Positions 45,447-55,288 of a DNA stretch of 64,000 nucleotides are shown here, in pieces. This DNA is from Pseudomonadota bacterium (GTDB taxonomy: Bacteria > Pseudomonadota > Gammaproteobacteria > Burkholderiales > Rhodocyclaceae). Where the stretch lies: positions 62,001-126,000 of the forward strand of contig JAFEDK010000023.1 in NCBI GenBank assembly GCA_018241665.1. Reading direction: 5' to 3'. The notes under the pieces were generated by a model. That model worked only from the letters and a program-made list of their open reading frames with translations. It was not told the origin of the DNA and did no database searches. Position numbers and translations under genes: made by a program. Within the stretch, counting starts at the first letter, position 1; every line of letters starts with the position of its first letter.

Positions 45447-45461
45447 TAGACCAGTCGTCTA
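45447..45461. promoter_or_regulatory. NemR-like operator before the repressor gene
   Basis: TAGACCAGTCGTCTA, 22 bases upstream of the repressor start, nearly equal to the site at 44780-44794. The pair suggests autoregulation. Confidence 0.75.
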
Positions 45462-45507
45462 GAGATCTTTATCTGCAACGACAAAAGACCGGACCCCAGA
45501 CGAAAAG

Positions 45508-45540
45508 AAGCCCGAGTAACCGGGGAGGTTGCTCGGGCTT
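45508..45540 (-). terminator. Terminator after the LysR gene
   Basis: AAGCCCGAG (45508-45516) pairs with CTCGGGCTT (45532-45540), and inner AACC/GGTT extends the stem. The minus-strand side is followed by CTTTTCG. It suits the minus-strand LysR gene ending at 45661. Confidence 0.65.
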
Positions 45541-45660
45541 AAATCCACACCAAAGGAGGAGGGTGGAGGAGACAGGTTCCATATTAATCATTTTGATGGT
45601 GCGTTGCAACATAAATCGCAAGACTGTCCGTAACAAACTTCACGGTCGTTAAGCGGTGAC

Positions 45661-46557
45661 TCATCCTTGTGTGGAAAACAGGCCCTGCAGCCATTCGATG
45701 AATACTCTGACCCGCGGTGACAGGTGGCGGTTCTGCGGGTAAAGCACGGTCAGCGGCAGGGACGGCGGGCGATGGTCGGGGAGGACTTCCACCAGCGTGC
45801 CGGCGGCGAGCTGGCGCGCGACGTGGTAGCTGGGCGTCTGAATGATGCCAAAGCCTGCCTCGCAGGCCGCCACGTAGGCACCTCCGTTATTGACGGCGAC
45901 CGTGGATGGCAGGCTGCGGGTCACCACGGTGGTGCCTTCGGTGAATTCCAGCGGGATGGACTTGCCGGACGACGCAGACAGGTAGTCCACCATCCGGTGG
46001 GCGTCGAGATCGTCAAGCGTGCGGGGGATGCCGTAGCGGGCCAGGTAGTCCGCGCTGGCGCAGCTGAGCTGTTCGAGGCGCCCCAGCGGCCGGGCGACCA
46101 GATTCGAGTCGCGCAGCTCACCGATGCGCAGCACGCAGTCCACGCCTTCCCGCACCAGATCGATTTGCCGGTCGCTGACGCTGATCTCCAGGCCGATCAG
46201 CGGATAGCGGGCGCAGAAGGCAGGCAATGCGGGCATCAACATCAGTTGGCACAGGGAGCCGGACATGTCCACCTTCAGGCGGCCGCGCGGGTCGCGGGCG
46301 GCCTGGGAGAAAGACGTCTCCATGTCGTCGATGTCGGCCAGCACCGCGACGCAGCGCTGGTAGTAGGCGTCGCCGTCGAGGGTCGGGCGGACCTGGCGGG
46401 TCGTGCGCAGCAAGAGGCGTGTGCCGAGATGGGCTTCGAGCTGCTTGATGATCTGTGTGGCCGAGGCTCGCGGCAGGTCGAGCTGTTCCGAGGCGCGACT
46501 GAAGCTGCCCAGCTCGACGATGCGGGTGTACAGCCGCATGGCTTGAAGATGGTCCAC
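45661..46557 (-). CDS. LysR-family transcriptional regulator
   Basis: 298 residues from GTG 46557 (MDHLQAMRLYTRIVELGSF), the usual LysR opening; a TTG at 46584 is also open. The DNA-binding domain has FSRASEQLDLPRASATQIIKQLEAHLGTRLL. The effector domain is the standard LysR substrate-binding type. It is divergent from an aldo/keto reductase 118 bases away and probably controls it. The effector is unknown. Confidence 0.9.
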   Translation of the reverse strand: MDHLQAMRLYTRIVELGSFSRASEQLDLPRASATQIIKQLEAHLGTRLLLRTTRQVRPTLDGDAYYQRCVAVLADIDDMETSFSQAARDPRGRLKVDMSGSLCQLMLMPALPAFCARYPLIGLEISVSDRQIDLVREGVDCVLRIGELRDSNLVARPLGRLEQLSCASADYLARYGIPRTLDDLDAHRMVDYLSASSGKSIPLEFTEGTTVVTRSLPSTVAVNNGGAYVAACEAGFGIIQTPSYHVARQLAAGTLVEVLPDHRPPSLPLTVLYPQNRHLSPRVRVFIEWLQGLFSTQG

Positions 46558-46675
46558 GGCGTGTCGATTGTTTGTTTGATGCAAACAGTGTTGCTGTTTT
46601 CAACGCATTTATCAATCCAAGGCCAATACTCATAATCCTCCTCAAGATCCGTATTGCATCAACAGGAGAAATGGC

Positions 46676-47647
46676 ATGGATTACGTACGATTCGGCTCCA
46701 CCGGCCTCAAGGTGTCCCCCCTGTGCCTGGGCTGCATGACCTATGGCAAGTCCAGCTGGCGCGACTGGGTGCTCGACGAGGAAGCCAGCCGCGGCTTCAT
46801 CCGCCAGGCGCTGGACGCCGGCATCAACTTCTTCGACACCGCCGACATGTATTCCCTCGGCGCCAGCGAGGAGATTCTTGGCCGCGCGCTGCGGGACTTC
46901 GCGTCGCGGGACGACATGGTGATCGCCACCAAGGTCTTCTACCCGATGAGCCAGCGGCCGAACGACCGCGGCCTGTCGCGCAAGCACATCATGGCCAGCA
47001 TCGACGCGTCCCTGAAGCGGCTGGGCACGGACCACGTGGATCTCTACATCGCCCATCGCTTCGACCCCGAGACACCCATCGAGGAGACGCTGCAAGCCTT
47101 CGACGACATCGTCCGCGCCGGCAAGGCCCGCTACATCGGGGCGTCGTCCATGTACTCCTGGCAGTTCATGAAGATGCTGGCCTTCCAGGAGCGCCATGGC
47201 CTGGCCCGCTTCGTGTCGATGCAGAACCACTACAACCTGATCTACCGGGAAGAGGAGCGCGAGATGCTGCCCCTGTGCCGGGAGGAGGGCATTGCCGTGA
47301 CGCCGTGGTCGCCGCTGGCCCGGGGCCTGCTCGCCGGCTCGCGCAAGACGCAGACGACGCGGGCGAATACCGACAGCCTGGCCCATGCGTGGTACGACCA
47401 GCAGGCGACGGAGGACACCATCGTCGCGGCGGTCGAGGCAGTGGCACAGGAGCGTGGCGTGCCGGCGGCGCAGGTGGCGATTGCCTGGGTGGCGAGCCGG
47501 ACCGGCATCACCGCGCCCATCGTCGGCGCTTCCAAGCCCCATCACCTGCAGGATGCGCTGGCCGGGATCTCGCTGAAACTGACGGCGGACGAGGTGGCCC
47601 GCCTCGAGGCGCCGTACCGGCCGCGTGGAGTGGCTGGCCATGACTGA
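46676..47647 (+). CDS. Aldo/keto reductase
   Basis: 323 residues from ATG 46676 after AGGAG. (alpha/beta)8 barrel with FFDTADMYSLGASEEILGRAL (catalytic Asp and Tyr), MVIATKVFYP (Lys) and DLYIAHRFDPETPIEETL (the usual catalytic His), plus a C-terminal NADPH segment GITAPIVGASKPHHLQDAL. It reduces aldehydes or ketones of unknown identity. It is controlled perhaps by the divergent LysR protein and lies just before benE. Confidence 0.92.
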   Translation: MDYVRFGSTGLKVSPLCLGCMTYGKSSWRDWVLDEEASRGFIRQALDAGINFFDTADMYSLGASEEILGRALRDFASRDDMVIATKVFYPMSQRPNDRGLSRKHIMASIDASLKRLGTDHVDLYIAHRFDPETPIEETLQAFDDIVRAGKARYIGASSMYSWQFMKMLAFQERHGLARFVSMQNHYNLIYREEEREMLPLCREEGIAVTPWSPLARGLLAGSRKTQTTRANTDSLAHAWYDQQATEDTIVAAVEAVAQERGVPAAQVAIAWVASRTGITAPIVGASKPHHLQDALAGISLKLTADEVARLEAPYRPRGVAGHD

Positions 47648-47717
47648 GCGTGTGTTGCAGGGCTGGCGTGCCGGTGAAGACACCGGCGACCAGCCCAACC
47701 AGAGTGCGGAGAAAACC

Positions 47718-48899
47718 ATGCTGAGCAAGGACTGGTCGGTCTCGTCCGTCACGGCGGGCTTCCTGGCCGTGCTGATCTCCTACTCGGGGCCGATGATCAT
47801 TTTCTTCCAGGCGGCCCAGTCGGCCCATGTGTCGCCGGACATGATCTCCTCGTGGGTGTGGGCGGTGTCCATCGGCGCGGCGTTGTCGGGGATCTTCCTG
47901 AGCTGGGTGCTGAAGGTGCCGGTCGTCACTGCGTGGTCCGCGCCGGGCACGGCGCTGCTGGTGACGCTGTTCCCCGGCCTGTCCCTCAACGAGGCGGTCG
48001 GGGCCTACATCACCGCAGCGCTGGTGATCTTCGTGATCGGCATCACCGGCTATTTCGACCGGGTGCTGAAGCACGTGCCGAAGGGCATCGCCGCCGGCAT
48101 GATGGCGGGCATCCTGTTCCAGTTCGGCAGCAATGCATTCAAGTCGGCCGGCTCGATGCCGCTGCTGACCTTCAGCATGGTGGCTGCCTACGTGATCCTC
48201 AAGCGCCTGCTGCCGCGCTACTGCATGGTGTTGGTGCTGCTGCTTGGCGTCGCGCTGGCCGTGGGCATCGGCGGGGCGGACCTGAGCAAGGTGCAGCTGA
48301 GCTTTGCCACGCCGACCTTCATCCGGCCGGAGTGGAGCTGGCGTTCGACGTTGAGCCTGGCCTTGCCGCTGGTGCTCGTCAGCATCACCGGACAGTTCCT
48401 GCCGGGAATGGCGATCCTGCGCAGCTCGGGTTATTCGACGCCGGCGCGGCCGATCCTGGCGATCACCAGCATCGCGTCCCTGATCGTGGCTTTCTTTGGC
48501 GGCATCACCATCGTCATCGCGGCGATCACCGCGGCGCTGTGCACCGGCAAGGACGCCCACGACGATCCGGCCAAGCGCTACGTGGCGGGGATTTCCAACG
48601 GGGTGTTCTACCTGATCGGCGGCTGCTTCGGGGCGACCATCGTGTCCCTGTTCGCGGTGCTGCCGAAGGAGTTCGTCGCGCTGCTGGCGGGCCTGGCGCT
48701 GATCGGCGCGATCACCGCCAACATCATGGGGGCGATCAACGAGGCGGACCATCGGGAAGCGTCGATCATCACCTTCCTGGCGACGGCCTCGGGGATGAGC
48801 TTTCTGGGCCTCGGCTCCGCTTTCTGGGGCGTGGTCATCGGCTCCTTCGCCTACCTGGTGCTGCACCGGCTGCAATGGCCGGCGCGCCAGGGGTCCTGA
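47718..48899 (+). CDS. benE: Benzoate/H+ symporter, BenE type
   Basis: 393 residues with about 12 membrane segments, from ATG 47718 after GGAGAAAACC; a start at 47640 overlapping the previous gene would add 26 residues. SSVTAGFLAVLISYSGPMIIFFQAA, TAWSAPGTALL and the later ITGQFLPGMAILRSSGY are BenE signatures. It takes up benzoate from the periplasm. It lies apart from the ben operon but in the same window, supporting benzoate growth. Confidence 0.92.
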   Translation: MLSKDWSVSSVTAGFLAVLISYSGPMIIFFQAAQSAHVSPDMISSWVWAVSIGAALSGIFLSWVLKVPVVTAWSAPGTALLVTLFPGLSLNEAVGAYITAALVIFVIGITGYFDRVLKHVPKGIAAGMMAGILFQFGSNAFKSAGSMPLLTFSMVAAYVILKRLLPRYCMVLVLLLGVALAVGIGGADLSKVQLSFATPTFIRPEWSWRSTLSLALPLVLVSITGQFLPGMAILRSSGYSTPARPILAITSIASLIVAFFGGITIVIAAITAALCTGKDAHDDPAKRYVAGISNGVFYLIGGCFGATIVSLFAVLPKEFVALLAGLALIGAITANIMGAINEADHREASIITFLATASGMSFLGLGSAFWGVVIGSFAYLVLHRLQWPARQGS

Positions 48900-48907
48900 T
48901 CTGGTGT

Positions 48908-48935
48908 GGGGGCCGGCGCGAGACGGCCGGTCCCC
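48908..48935. terminator. Bidirectional hairpin between benE and hmp
   Basis: A ten-pair stem, 48908-48917 with 48926-48935 (one G-T pair), with an eight-base loop lies in the 48-base gap between convergent genes. There is little T-run on either side. Confidence 0.45.
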
Positions 48936-48947
48936 TTGCACGGATGC

Positions 48948-50138
48948 TTACTGCAGCTCTGCGAACAGGTCGGGCCCGAAGACTTCGTAGTGGATACGGT
49001 CGCGGGCAACGCCCTGGTCCAGCAGTTTGCGACGCTGTTCCTGCATGAAGGGCAGCGGGCCGCACAGGTAGAAGTCGCCATCGGTGGGCAGCTCGATGGC
49101 GTCCAGGCTCATGCGGCCGGGCTGCGCCTGGGGGTCGGCGCCGGCCTCTTCCAGCCACAGGTGGTAACGGGCATCTTCCAGCGCCTCGACGCAGGCTTCC
49201 ACCTCGTCGCGGTGGGGGTAGCGGTCGGCCGCTGCGGTGGCGTAAGCGAACAGCACCGGTCGTGCGGGTTGCGTTGCCGTCAGGTGACGCAGCATCGAGA
49301 CCATCGGGGTGATGCCGACGCCAGCGCTGATCAGGGCGACCGGGCGCGTGTCGCCTTGCAGGCGGAAATCGCCGGCCGGCGGGCCGACGCGGATCTGATC
49401 GCCAACCTCGATGTTGCCGTGGATGCGGCTTGACACCGCGCCGGCCGGCGCTGCATCGCCTTTGGCGACGCGCTTCACGGTGATGCGCCACGCGTCCTTG
49501 CCCGGTGCGTCGGACAGGCTGTATTGGCGCACCTGGGTCAGCCCGGCTTCGGGGATCGGCAACGCCACGCTGAGGTACTGGCCGGGCACGAAGTCCGGCA
49601 GCGCCGCGCCGTCGCGGGGCTTCAGCGTCAGGGCCACGGTATCGGCACTGGTGACTTCCTTGTGGGCGACGTCCATCACCGGCCAGGACTGGCCAGCCTG
49701 CCAGTCGCGCTCCTGGTAGAGGCGGGCTTCGCGGGCGACCAGTTCGGTGGCCATCAACCAATAAACTTCATCCCACGCGGCGGCGATTTCCGGGGTGATT
49801 GCCGCACCGAGCACTTCGCCGAGGGAAGCCATCAGGTGGCGGCCGACGATGGTGTACTGCGCCGGCGTGATGCCCAGGCTGACATGCTTGTGGGCGATGC
49901 GGTCGAGCACGGGGCCGATGATTTCCGGCTTGTCCATGTGCTTGGCAAACGCATACACAGCACCGGCCAGCGCCTGAGCCTGGTTGCCGCTGGCCTGGTT
50001 GCCCATGTTGAAGAGGTTCTTCAGGTCAGGGTTGTGGCTGAACATGCGGGCATAGAAATGGCGCGTGATCGCTTCGCCGTTGGCCAGCAGGACGGGGACG
50101 GTCGCCTCGATGAGCGGGCGTGCGGTGGTGGACAGCAT
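48948..50138 (-). CDS. hmp: Flavohemoglobin (nitric oxide dioxygenase)
   Basis: 396 residues from ATG 50138 ([21 protein letters not shown]). The globin domain has the proximal His in [10 protein letters not shown] and the distal Tyr/Gln region [17 protein letters not shown]. It is followed by an FNR module with [21 protein letters not shown] and [16 protein letters not shown]. It converts nitric oxide to nitrate with O2 and NAD(P)H. It is divergent from an NsrR-type gene across a palindrome-rich gap, which fits NO-responsive control. Confidence 0.95.
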   Translation of the reverse strand: MLSTTARPLIEATVPVLLANGEAITRHFYARMFSHNPDLKNLFNMGNQASGNQAQALAGAVYAFAKHMDKPEIIGPVLDRIAHKHVSLGITPAQYTIVGRHLMASLGEVLGAAITPEIAAAWDEVYWLMATELVAREARLYQERDWQAGQSWPVMDVAHKEVTSADTVALTLKPRDGAALPDFVPGQYLSVALPIPEAGLTQVRQYSLSDAPGKDAWRITVKRVAKGDAAPAGAVSSRIHGNIEVGDQIRVGPPAGDFRLQGDTRPVALISAGVGITPMVSMLRHLTATQPARPVLFAYATAAADRYPHRDEVEACVEALEDARYHLWLEEAGADPQAQPGRMSLDAIELPTDGDFYLCGPLPFMQEQRRKLLDQGVARDRIHYEVFGPDLFAELQ

Positions 50139-50213
50139 GGGGGAGATCCTCTCTGTGTGGTTTTCTCTGGAGCGTGGGGACTTCGGGCGCCTTGTTTCCG
50201 GCGTAGAATTTAA

Positions 50214-50279
50214 GTTGACTCTAAAATGCATCTTTAAAAGAGTCAACGAAAATGAATCTTTAAGGGAATCCCCTATAAT
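50214..50279. promoter_or_regulatory. hmp-nsrR divergent control region
   Basis: A 9-bp perfect inverted repeat, GTTGACTCT (50214-50222) and AGAGTCAAC (50239-50247), encloses AAATGCATCTT (50224-50234). A second AAATGAATCTT follows at 50250-50260. These 11-base blocks match the known NsrR half-site. A TATAAT at 50274-50279 is a likely -10 box for nsrR. A short hairpin (ACGCCC/GGGCGT, 50291-50307) falls near the start of its transcript. Confidence 0.75.
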
Positions 50280-50329
50280 CCTGAGGATCAACGCCCCGAA
50301 AGGGCGTGTTTCAGAGTCGATCCCCGGCC

Positions 50330-50767
50330 ATGCACATCACTCAGCACACCGATTACGCCCTGCGCGTCCTGATTTTTCTGGCTTCCAACGAGCATCGCTT
50401 GCCGACGATCCAGGAGATCTCCGAGCGTTTCGAGATCTCCCGCAGTCACCTGATGAAGGTCGTCAATCAGCTGATCCGCAACGGTTTCGTGGAGGGGATC
50501 CGCGGCAAGGGCGGCGGGCTGCGCCTGGCCCGGCCGCCGGCGGAGATCCTGATTGGCGACGTGGTACGCAAGATGGAGGTGGATCTGGCGCTGGTGGAGT
50601 GCTTCACCGAAGGCAGCCGTTGCCTGCTCACGTCGCGCTGCCGCCTGAAGGGGGTGTTCGACGTCGCGCTGGAGGCCTTCTTCAAGTCCCTCGATACGGT
50701 GAGCCTGGCCGAGGTGCTGGGGCCGACCCAGCGCGAGATCCTGCATGTGCTGACCCGCGTGGAGTAA
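50330..50767 (+). CDS. nsrR: NsrR-type Rrf2 regulator (NO sensor)
   Basis: 145 residues from ATG 50330 ([19 protein letters not shown]); an upstream in-frame start lacks family support. Winged helix [31 protein letters not shown] is typical. Cys91, Cys98 and Cys104 lie where NsrR binds its iron-sulfur cluster. NsrR represses hmp until nitric oxide damages the cluster. The divergent hmp gene and the half sites between agree. Confidence 0.9.
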   Translation: MHITQHTDYALRVLIFLASNEHRLPTIQEISERFEISRSHLMKVVNQLIRNGFVEGIRGKGGGLRLARPPAEILIGDVVRKMEVDLALVECFTEGSRCLLTSRCRLKGVFDVALEAFFKSLDTVSLAEVLGPTQREILHVLTRVE

Positions 50768-50823
50768 GCAACGGCAGTGGGAGGAGGGCTGCGCGCCCCG
50801 GCTGGCGCGCGCAGCAATCGGGA

Positions 50824-52644
50824 TTACTCGCCTTCGTTGATGATGCCGCGGCTTTTCAGCCGATAGACCATCTGCGGCCGGGTGATGCCGAGCAGGCGCG
50901 CGGCGGCGGCCACGTTGCCCTGGGCGCGCTCGATGGCACGCTTGAGGAGGAGGGTTTCGATCTCGTCCAGCGACACCTTGTCGCAGTCGTCGTGGTCGTC
51001 GAGGAGCAGGTTGCTGACGCGCCGGCTGACGCGCTCGACTTCCCGGTCCTGGGTCAGCTCGGTGACGAAGACCGACGGGTCCATGGCCACCAGCTTGCCG
51101 TCCTTGTTGATCGTGAAGCGCTGTTCGGTGAAACGCTCGCCGCTGGTGAACAGGTGGGGCGCGTCGATGGCACCGCCCTCCGGCGCGAGGATCACACCGC
51201 GCTCGATGACGTTCTCCATCTCGCGGATGTTGCCCGGCCAGTTGTAGGACAGCATGGCGTCCACCGCCCGCTGGGTGAAGCCGGTCAGGCGGCGGCCGTG
51301 GCGGGCGTTGAACTTGGACAGGAAGTGGGTCATCAGCAGCGGGGTGTCCTCGCGGCGCTCGCGCAGCGGCGTGATGCGCACCGGGAAGACGTTGAGGCGG
51401 AAGAACAGATCCTCGCGGAAGCGCCCGGCCTTCACCTCGTCGCGCAGGTCCACGTTGGTCGCGGCGATCACGCGCACGTCCACCTTGCGGGTCTGGGAAT
51501 CTCCAAGGCGCTCGATCTCGCCTTCCTGCAGCGCGCGCAGCAGCTTGCCCTGGGCGCTGGCGCTGAGGGTGCCGATCTCATCGAGGAAGAGGGTGCCGCC
51601 GTCGGCCCGCTCGAAGCGGCCCAAGCGGCTCTGCAGCGCACCGGTGTAGGCGCCGCGCTCGACGCCGAAGAGTTCGGACTCGATCAGCTGTTCCGGGATC
51701 GCCGCGCAGTTGACGGCCACGAAGGGCTTGTCGGCGCGGGCGCTGAGGCGGTGCAGGGTGCGCGAGAAGACTTCCTTGCCGACGCCGCTCTCGCCGAGGA
51801 ACAGCACCGTCGCTTGGGTTGGCGCCACGCGGCGGACCAGGTGCATCACCGAGTTGAAGCTCGGCGACATGCCCACCGGCATGTCGGTCGGGATCTGCTC
51901 CGCGCCGGGCTGGCCGACCCCACAGGCGGGCCGCACGACATTCGGCGGCACACCCATCTGCAAGGTCTCCGGCATCATGTAGCGCAGGTCTTCGGCGGCC
52001 TCCGGTCCCCATTCCTCCACCAGCTTGCCGATGATGCGGCACATCGGGTGGCCCATCGACTGGCACTCCACCTCCCGGTACAGCACCTGGCGGCCCATGA
52101 ATTCCGACGAGAAACCCGACGCGTAGCCGATCTGCATCCAGCAGGCCGGCTCGGTGCCAATGGAGAAGTGGCGGATGTGCTCTTCGTCCTCGACCGGGCT
52201 GGTCCAGATGAACTCGCCGTAATGGATGCCGCGCTCCACGTCGCATTCGATGCGCACCGCTTCCGAGACACCGATGCCTTCCAGGCAGTGCATCTGCGGG
52301 CCAACCACGAACATGTCGTGGATCGAGGTCTTGGGGCGTACCTTGCGGGCCAGTTGCGCGTCGGCGACGCCGGCGTAATAGCCCATGCGGGTCATGAAGC
52401 CGCGGGCCACGTCGAGGCCCAGCAGTTCGATCATGTCCCGGCGCAGCATGCCCAGTGCTTTGGCGTGGACCAGCAGCATGCGCTGGTCGTCCAGCCAGAT
52501 GCGGCCGTCACTGGTGGAGAAGTGCAGGCGCCCCATCAGGTCGTTGACCTCGGGGAAGTGCGGCTTGTCGGCATCCACCTGCTCGGGCGGGACGACGGGC
52601 AGGTGGCCTTGCGGAATAACGGGGGGACGGCTGGCCGATTTCAC
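50824..52644 (-). CDS. XylR/DmpR-type sigma54-dependent activator
   Basis: 606 residues from GTG 52644 after GGGAGG. Domain order: an N-terminal XylR_N sensor (residues about 35-130), a V4R domain (about 150-210) with cysteines in CWMQIG and CQSMGHPMC, an AAA+ domain with Walker [15 protein letters not shown] (usual GAFTGA with F to Y) and Walker [10 protein letters not shown], and a Fis-type helix-turn-helix at the end ([25 protein letters not shown]). Relatives sense phenols, toluene or xylene. Its divergent neighbour is benA, whose upstream region holds a -24/-12 promoter. The aromatic effector is not known. Confidence 0.92.
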   Translation of the reverse strand: MKSASRPPVIPQGHLPVVPPEQVDADKPHFPEVNDLMGRLHFSTSDGRIWLDDQRMLLVHAKALGMLRRDMIELLGLDVARGFMTRMGYYAGVADAQLARKVRPKTSIHDMFVVGPQMHCLEGIGVSEAVRIECDVERGIHYGEFIWTSPVEDEEHIRHFSIGTEPACWMQIGYASGFSSEFMGRQVLYREVECQSMGHPMCRIIGKLVEEWGPEAAEDLRYMMPETLQMGVPPNVVRPACGVGQPGAEQIPTDMPVGMSPSFNSVMHLVRRVAPTQATVLFLGESGVGKEVFSRTLHRLSARADKPFVAVNCAAIPEQLIESELFGVERGAYTGALQSRLGRFERADGGTLFLDEIGTLSASAQGKLLRALQEGEIERLGDSQTRKVDVRVIAATNVDLRDEVKAGRFREDLFFRLNVFPVRITPLRERREDTPLLMTHFLSKFNARHGRRLTGFTQRAVDAMLSYNWPGNIREMENVIERGVILAPEGGAIDAPHLFTSGERFTEQRFTINKDGKLVAMDPSVFVTELTQDREVERVSRRVSNLLLDDHDDCDKVSLDEIETLLLKRAIERAQGNVAAAARLLGITRPQMVYRLKSRGIINEGE

Positions 52645-52840
52645 GGACGAACCTCCCAGGCATTGCGGATTCTGGCGTGCATTGTCTCTCCCTCCTCAAT
52701 GCTTATAGGTCTGAATCAGAGCCGCGGGTAGTAGCACGCGGCGTGCCTGAAGCCGATTCGATGTCGGCAATACCGAAGATACGCCGGTTGGCGGGTGGCG
52801 AACAACTCCAAATGACCCTGCCGCTGGCAGGGGCGTGAAT

Positions 52841-52900
52841 GCATTGATTCATTGTGCAGTGCATTATTAATGGATGGATTAAAGCATTTGATTCATTTGC
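52841..52900 (+). promoter_or_regulatory. Two upstream activator palindromes
   Basis: GCATTGATTCATTGTGC (52841-52857) and GCATTTGATTCATTTGC (52884-52900) share the core TGATTCA flanked by GCA/TGC. Centres are 44 bases apart and lie about 130-180 bases before the -24 box, a normal place for XylR/DmpR binding sites. Binding is inferred. Confidence 0.65.
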
Positions 52901-53021
52901 TCAGGTGCGTCGATGCCCGGCGAAGCATACCTGCGCCCCTCTAAAAAATCTCGAGAATTAACCTAAATCCCGCGCCAGCTCTGGGCTGCGCCGATTATGT
53001 CAATTGACTTTGTGCGAGAGC

Positions 53022-53037
53022 TGGCACGCCTTTCGCT
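53022..53037 (+). promoter_or_regulatory. Sigma54 (-24/-12) promoter for benABCD
   Basis: TGGCACGCCTTTCGCT has GG at 53023-53024 and GC at 53035-53036, exactly ten bases between, and matches the consensus TGGCACG-N4-TTGCW with one change. It precedes benA by about 335 bases. Confidence 0.75.
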
Positions 53038-53369
53038 ATTAGGTCTCCCGTAAGGCCAGACTCAACGGAATGCTCGATCAGCCAACGAATTGCGCAAATC
53101 CGGAGTCCGGCGAACAGGACAGAGCCTCGAAGACAAGCAGGCCACGAATGGAGACGAGAACCATGCCGCAAATGCTTTCCCCCCGCGATCCGCCCTAGGC
53201 GATCGCACCCCCAGCCGCCTTCCGGCGGCGCCTTTACCGTAGCCCTTCATTGCCCCTGATGCGTGTCGACCAGCCTGGTCGCCGGCAGGGCAGGGCTCGG
53301 CCCGAAGAAATTGTTTTGCACCAGCGCCCGTGGGCGACTTTTGATTCAGACCGCGAATAGGAGACCAGC

Positions 53370-54743
53370 GTGACCCAGATCCGCCACGACACCCAGACCC
53401 GTCTCGACAAGCTCGATGCCCTGCTTGAAGAGGATCCCGTCAATCACATCTACCGCCTGGATCGCTCTGCCTTCACCGATGAGGAATGGTTCGAGCTCGA
53501 GATGAAGTACGTCTTCGAGGGCAACTGGGTCTATCTCGCCCACGAAAGCCAGATCGCCAACGTCAATGACTACATGACCGTCTACGTCGGCCGTCAGCCG
53601 GTGGTGCTGACCCGCGACAAGACCGGCAACCTGAATGCGCTGCTCAACACCTGCACGCACCGCGGCGCGCAGCTGGCCCGCCACAAGAAGGGCAACAAGT
53701 CGAGCTTCACCTGCCCGTTCCACGGCTGGACCTTCAACAACGCCGGCAAGCTGCTGAAGGTGAAGGACCAGACCCCGGACGCTGGTTACCCCGAGAGCTT
53801 CAACTGCAACGGCAGCCATGACCTCGTCAAGCTGGGCGCTTTCGAAAACTACCGTGGTTTCCTGTTCGGCAGCATCAACCCGGACGTCAAGCCGCTGGTC
53901 GAGCACCTGGGCGAAGCCGCCAAGATCATCGACATGATCGTGGATCAGGCACCGGAAGGCATCGAGGTGCTGCGCGGTTCCGGCTCCTACGTCTTCGACG
54001 CCAACTGGAAGCTGCAGGCCGAGAACGGTGCCGACGGCTACCACGTCACCGCCACCCACTGGAACTACGCCGCCACGCAAGGGCGCCGTACCACCGACGG
54101 CAAGGTCGACACCATCAAGGCGATGAGCGCCGGCGGCTGGGCGCGCAAGGGCGGCGGCTCCTATTCCTTCAAGAATGGCCACCTGGTGTTGTGGACCAAC
54201 TGGGCCAACCCGGAAGACCGCCCGCTGTGGGCCAAGCGCGACGAGTGGGTCGGGAAGTTCGGCGAAGCCAAGGCCGACTGGATGCTCAGCAAGTCCCGCA
54301 ACCTGTGCCTGTACCCCAACGTGTACCTGATGGACCAGTTCAGCTCGCAGATCCGCGTGCTGCGCCCGATCTCCGTCGATAAGACCGAAGCCACCATCTA
54401 CTGCATCGCCCCCAAGGGCGAAGCCCCCGAAGCCCGTGCCCGCCGCCTGCGCCAGTACGAGGACTTCTTCAACGCCACCGGCATGGCCACCCCGGACGAT
54501 CTGGAAGAGTTCCGCTCCTGCCAGCAGGGCTTCAACGCCCGCGCCGTGAAGTGGAACGACATGACCCGCGGCTCGGTGCACTGGGTTGAAGGCGCCGACG
54601 ACAACGCCAAGGCGATCGGCCTCAAGCCCGAGCTGTCCGGCGTCAAGACCGAAGACGAAGGCCTGTACACCGTGCAGCACAAGTACTGGGTCGAAGCCAT
54701 GAAGAAAGCCATCCACGCTGAAGAAAACAACGGAGACAAGTGA
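53370..54743 (+). CDS. benA: Benzoate 1,2-dioxygenase large subunit
   Basis: 457 residues from GTG 53370 with AGGAG upstream. The Rieske site is [10 protein letters not shown] with Cys95 and His97, and TCPFHGWTF with Cys115 and His118. The mononuclear iron segment is [14 protein letters not shown]. Sequence marks follow BenA/XylX. It starts ring dihydroxylation of benzoate or a methylbenzoate. It overlaps benB. The operon is under an apparent sigma54 promoter, unlike the usual BenM/BenR/XylS control. Confidence 0.95.
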   Translation: MTQIRHDTQTRLDKLDALLEEDPVNHIYRLDRSAFTDEEWFELEMKYVFEGNWVYLAHESQIANVNDYMTVYVGRQPVVLTRDKTGNLNALLNTCTHRGAQLARHKKGNKSSFTCPFHGWTFNNAGKLLKVKDQTPDAGYPESFNCNGSHDLVKLGAFENYRGFLFGSINPDVKPLVEHLGEAAKIIDMIVDQAPEGIEVLRGSGSYVFDANWKLQAENGADGYHVTATHWNYAATQGRRTTDGKVDTIKAMSAGGWARKGGGSYSFKNGHLVLWTNWANPEDRPLWAKRDEWVGKFGEAKADWMLSKSRNLCLYPNVYLMDQFSSQIRVLRPISVDKTEATIYCIAPKGEAPEARARRLRQYEDFFNATGMATPDDLEEFRSCQQGFNARAVKWNDMTRGSVHWVEGADDNAKAIGLKPELSGVKTEDEGLYTVQHKYWVEAMKKAIHAEENNGDK

Positions 54744-55228
54744 TGCTGTCCTACGAAGCCATTCAAACCTACCTGTACCAGGAAGCCCGTGCCCTCGACG
54801 AACGCCGCTGGAACGACTGGCTGGCCTTCTACGCTGAAGACGCCGAGTTCTGGATGCCGTCCTGGGACGACGACGGCACGCTGACCACCAATCCGCACAA
54901 TGAAGTCTCGCTGATCTACTACGCCAACAAGCAGGGCCTGGAAGACCGCGTGTTCCGCATCGAGACCGAACGCTCGAGCGCCACCATTCCGGACACCCGC
55001 ACCGGCCACGCGATCAACAACCTGGAAATCCTCTCCCAGGACGACTCCAGCATCACGCTGCGCTTCAACTGGACCACCCATAGCTACCGCTACCAGATCG
55101 TCGACACCTACTTCGGCACGTCCGAATACACCCTCGACACCACCGGTCCGAAGCCGCTGATCAAGCGCAAGTACGTGGTACTCAAGAACGACCACATCCA
55201 CCACGTGCTGGACATCTACCACATCTGA
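54743..55228 (+). CDS. benB: Benzoate 1,2-dioxygenase small subunit
   Basis: 161 residues from ATG 54743, overlapping the benA TGA. NTF2-like cone fold with EARALDERRWNDWLAFYAEDAEFWMP, the BenB mark. It forms the alpha3-beta3 oxygenase with BenA. Confidence 0.95.
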   Translation: MLSYEAIQTYLYQEARALDERRWNDWLAFYAEDAEFWMPSWDDDGTLTTNPHNEVSLIYYANKQGLEDRVFRIETERSSATIPDTRTGHAINNLEILSQDDSSITLRFNWTTHSYRYQIVDTYFGTSEYTLDTTGPKPLIKRKYVVLKNDHIHHVLDIYHI

Positions 55229-55234
55229 TGTATC

Positions 55235-55256
55235 GGGCCCGCCGGAGGGCGGGCCC
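55235..55256 (+). terminator. Strong hairpin between benB and benC
   Basis: GGGCCCGCC (55235-55243) and GGCGGGCCC (55248-55256) make a perfect 9-bp stem with a GGAG loop, followed by TTGTATC. It lies seven bases after the benB stop, inside the operon. It may protect the benAB message or reduce readthrough into benC. Confidence 0.5.
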
Positions 55257-55288
55257 TTGTATCACTCCACGACAGAGGGGCGCTCACC

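Larger units (their letters stand above)
52645..53369. promoter_or_regulatory. 725-base control region before benA
   Basis: No gene is seen. It holds two upstream palindromes (52841-52900), AATCTCGAGAATT-type sequence near 52947, a sigma54 promoter (53022-53037) and a leader of about 320 bases. Inside the leader GCCGCC/GGCGGC (53214-53229) forms a small hairpin followed by GCCTTT. The regulator's own promoter must lie in its left part but was not resolved. Confidence 0.65.

Noticed and set aside
46558..46584. TTG start for the LysR gene
   Set aside because: The GTG at 46557 gives the usual LysR opening MDHLQAM; the longer form adds residues without family support.
50065..52731. An 888-codon plus-strand frame
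   Set aside because: It passes through nsrR in a wrong frame and lies antisense to the sigma54 activator. The proteins on the chosen frames have full domain structure.
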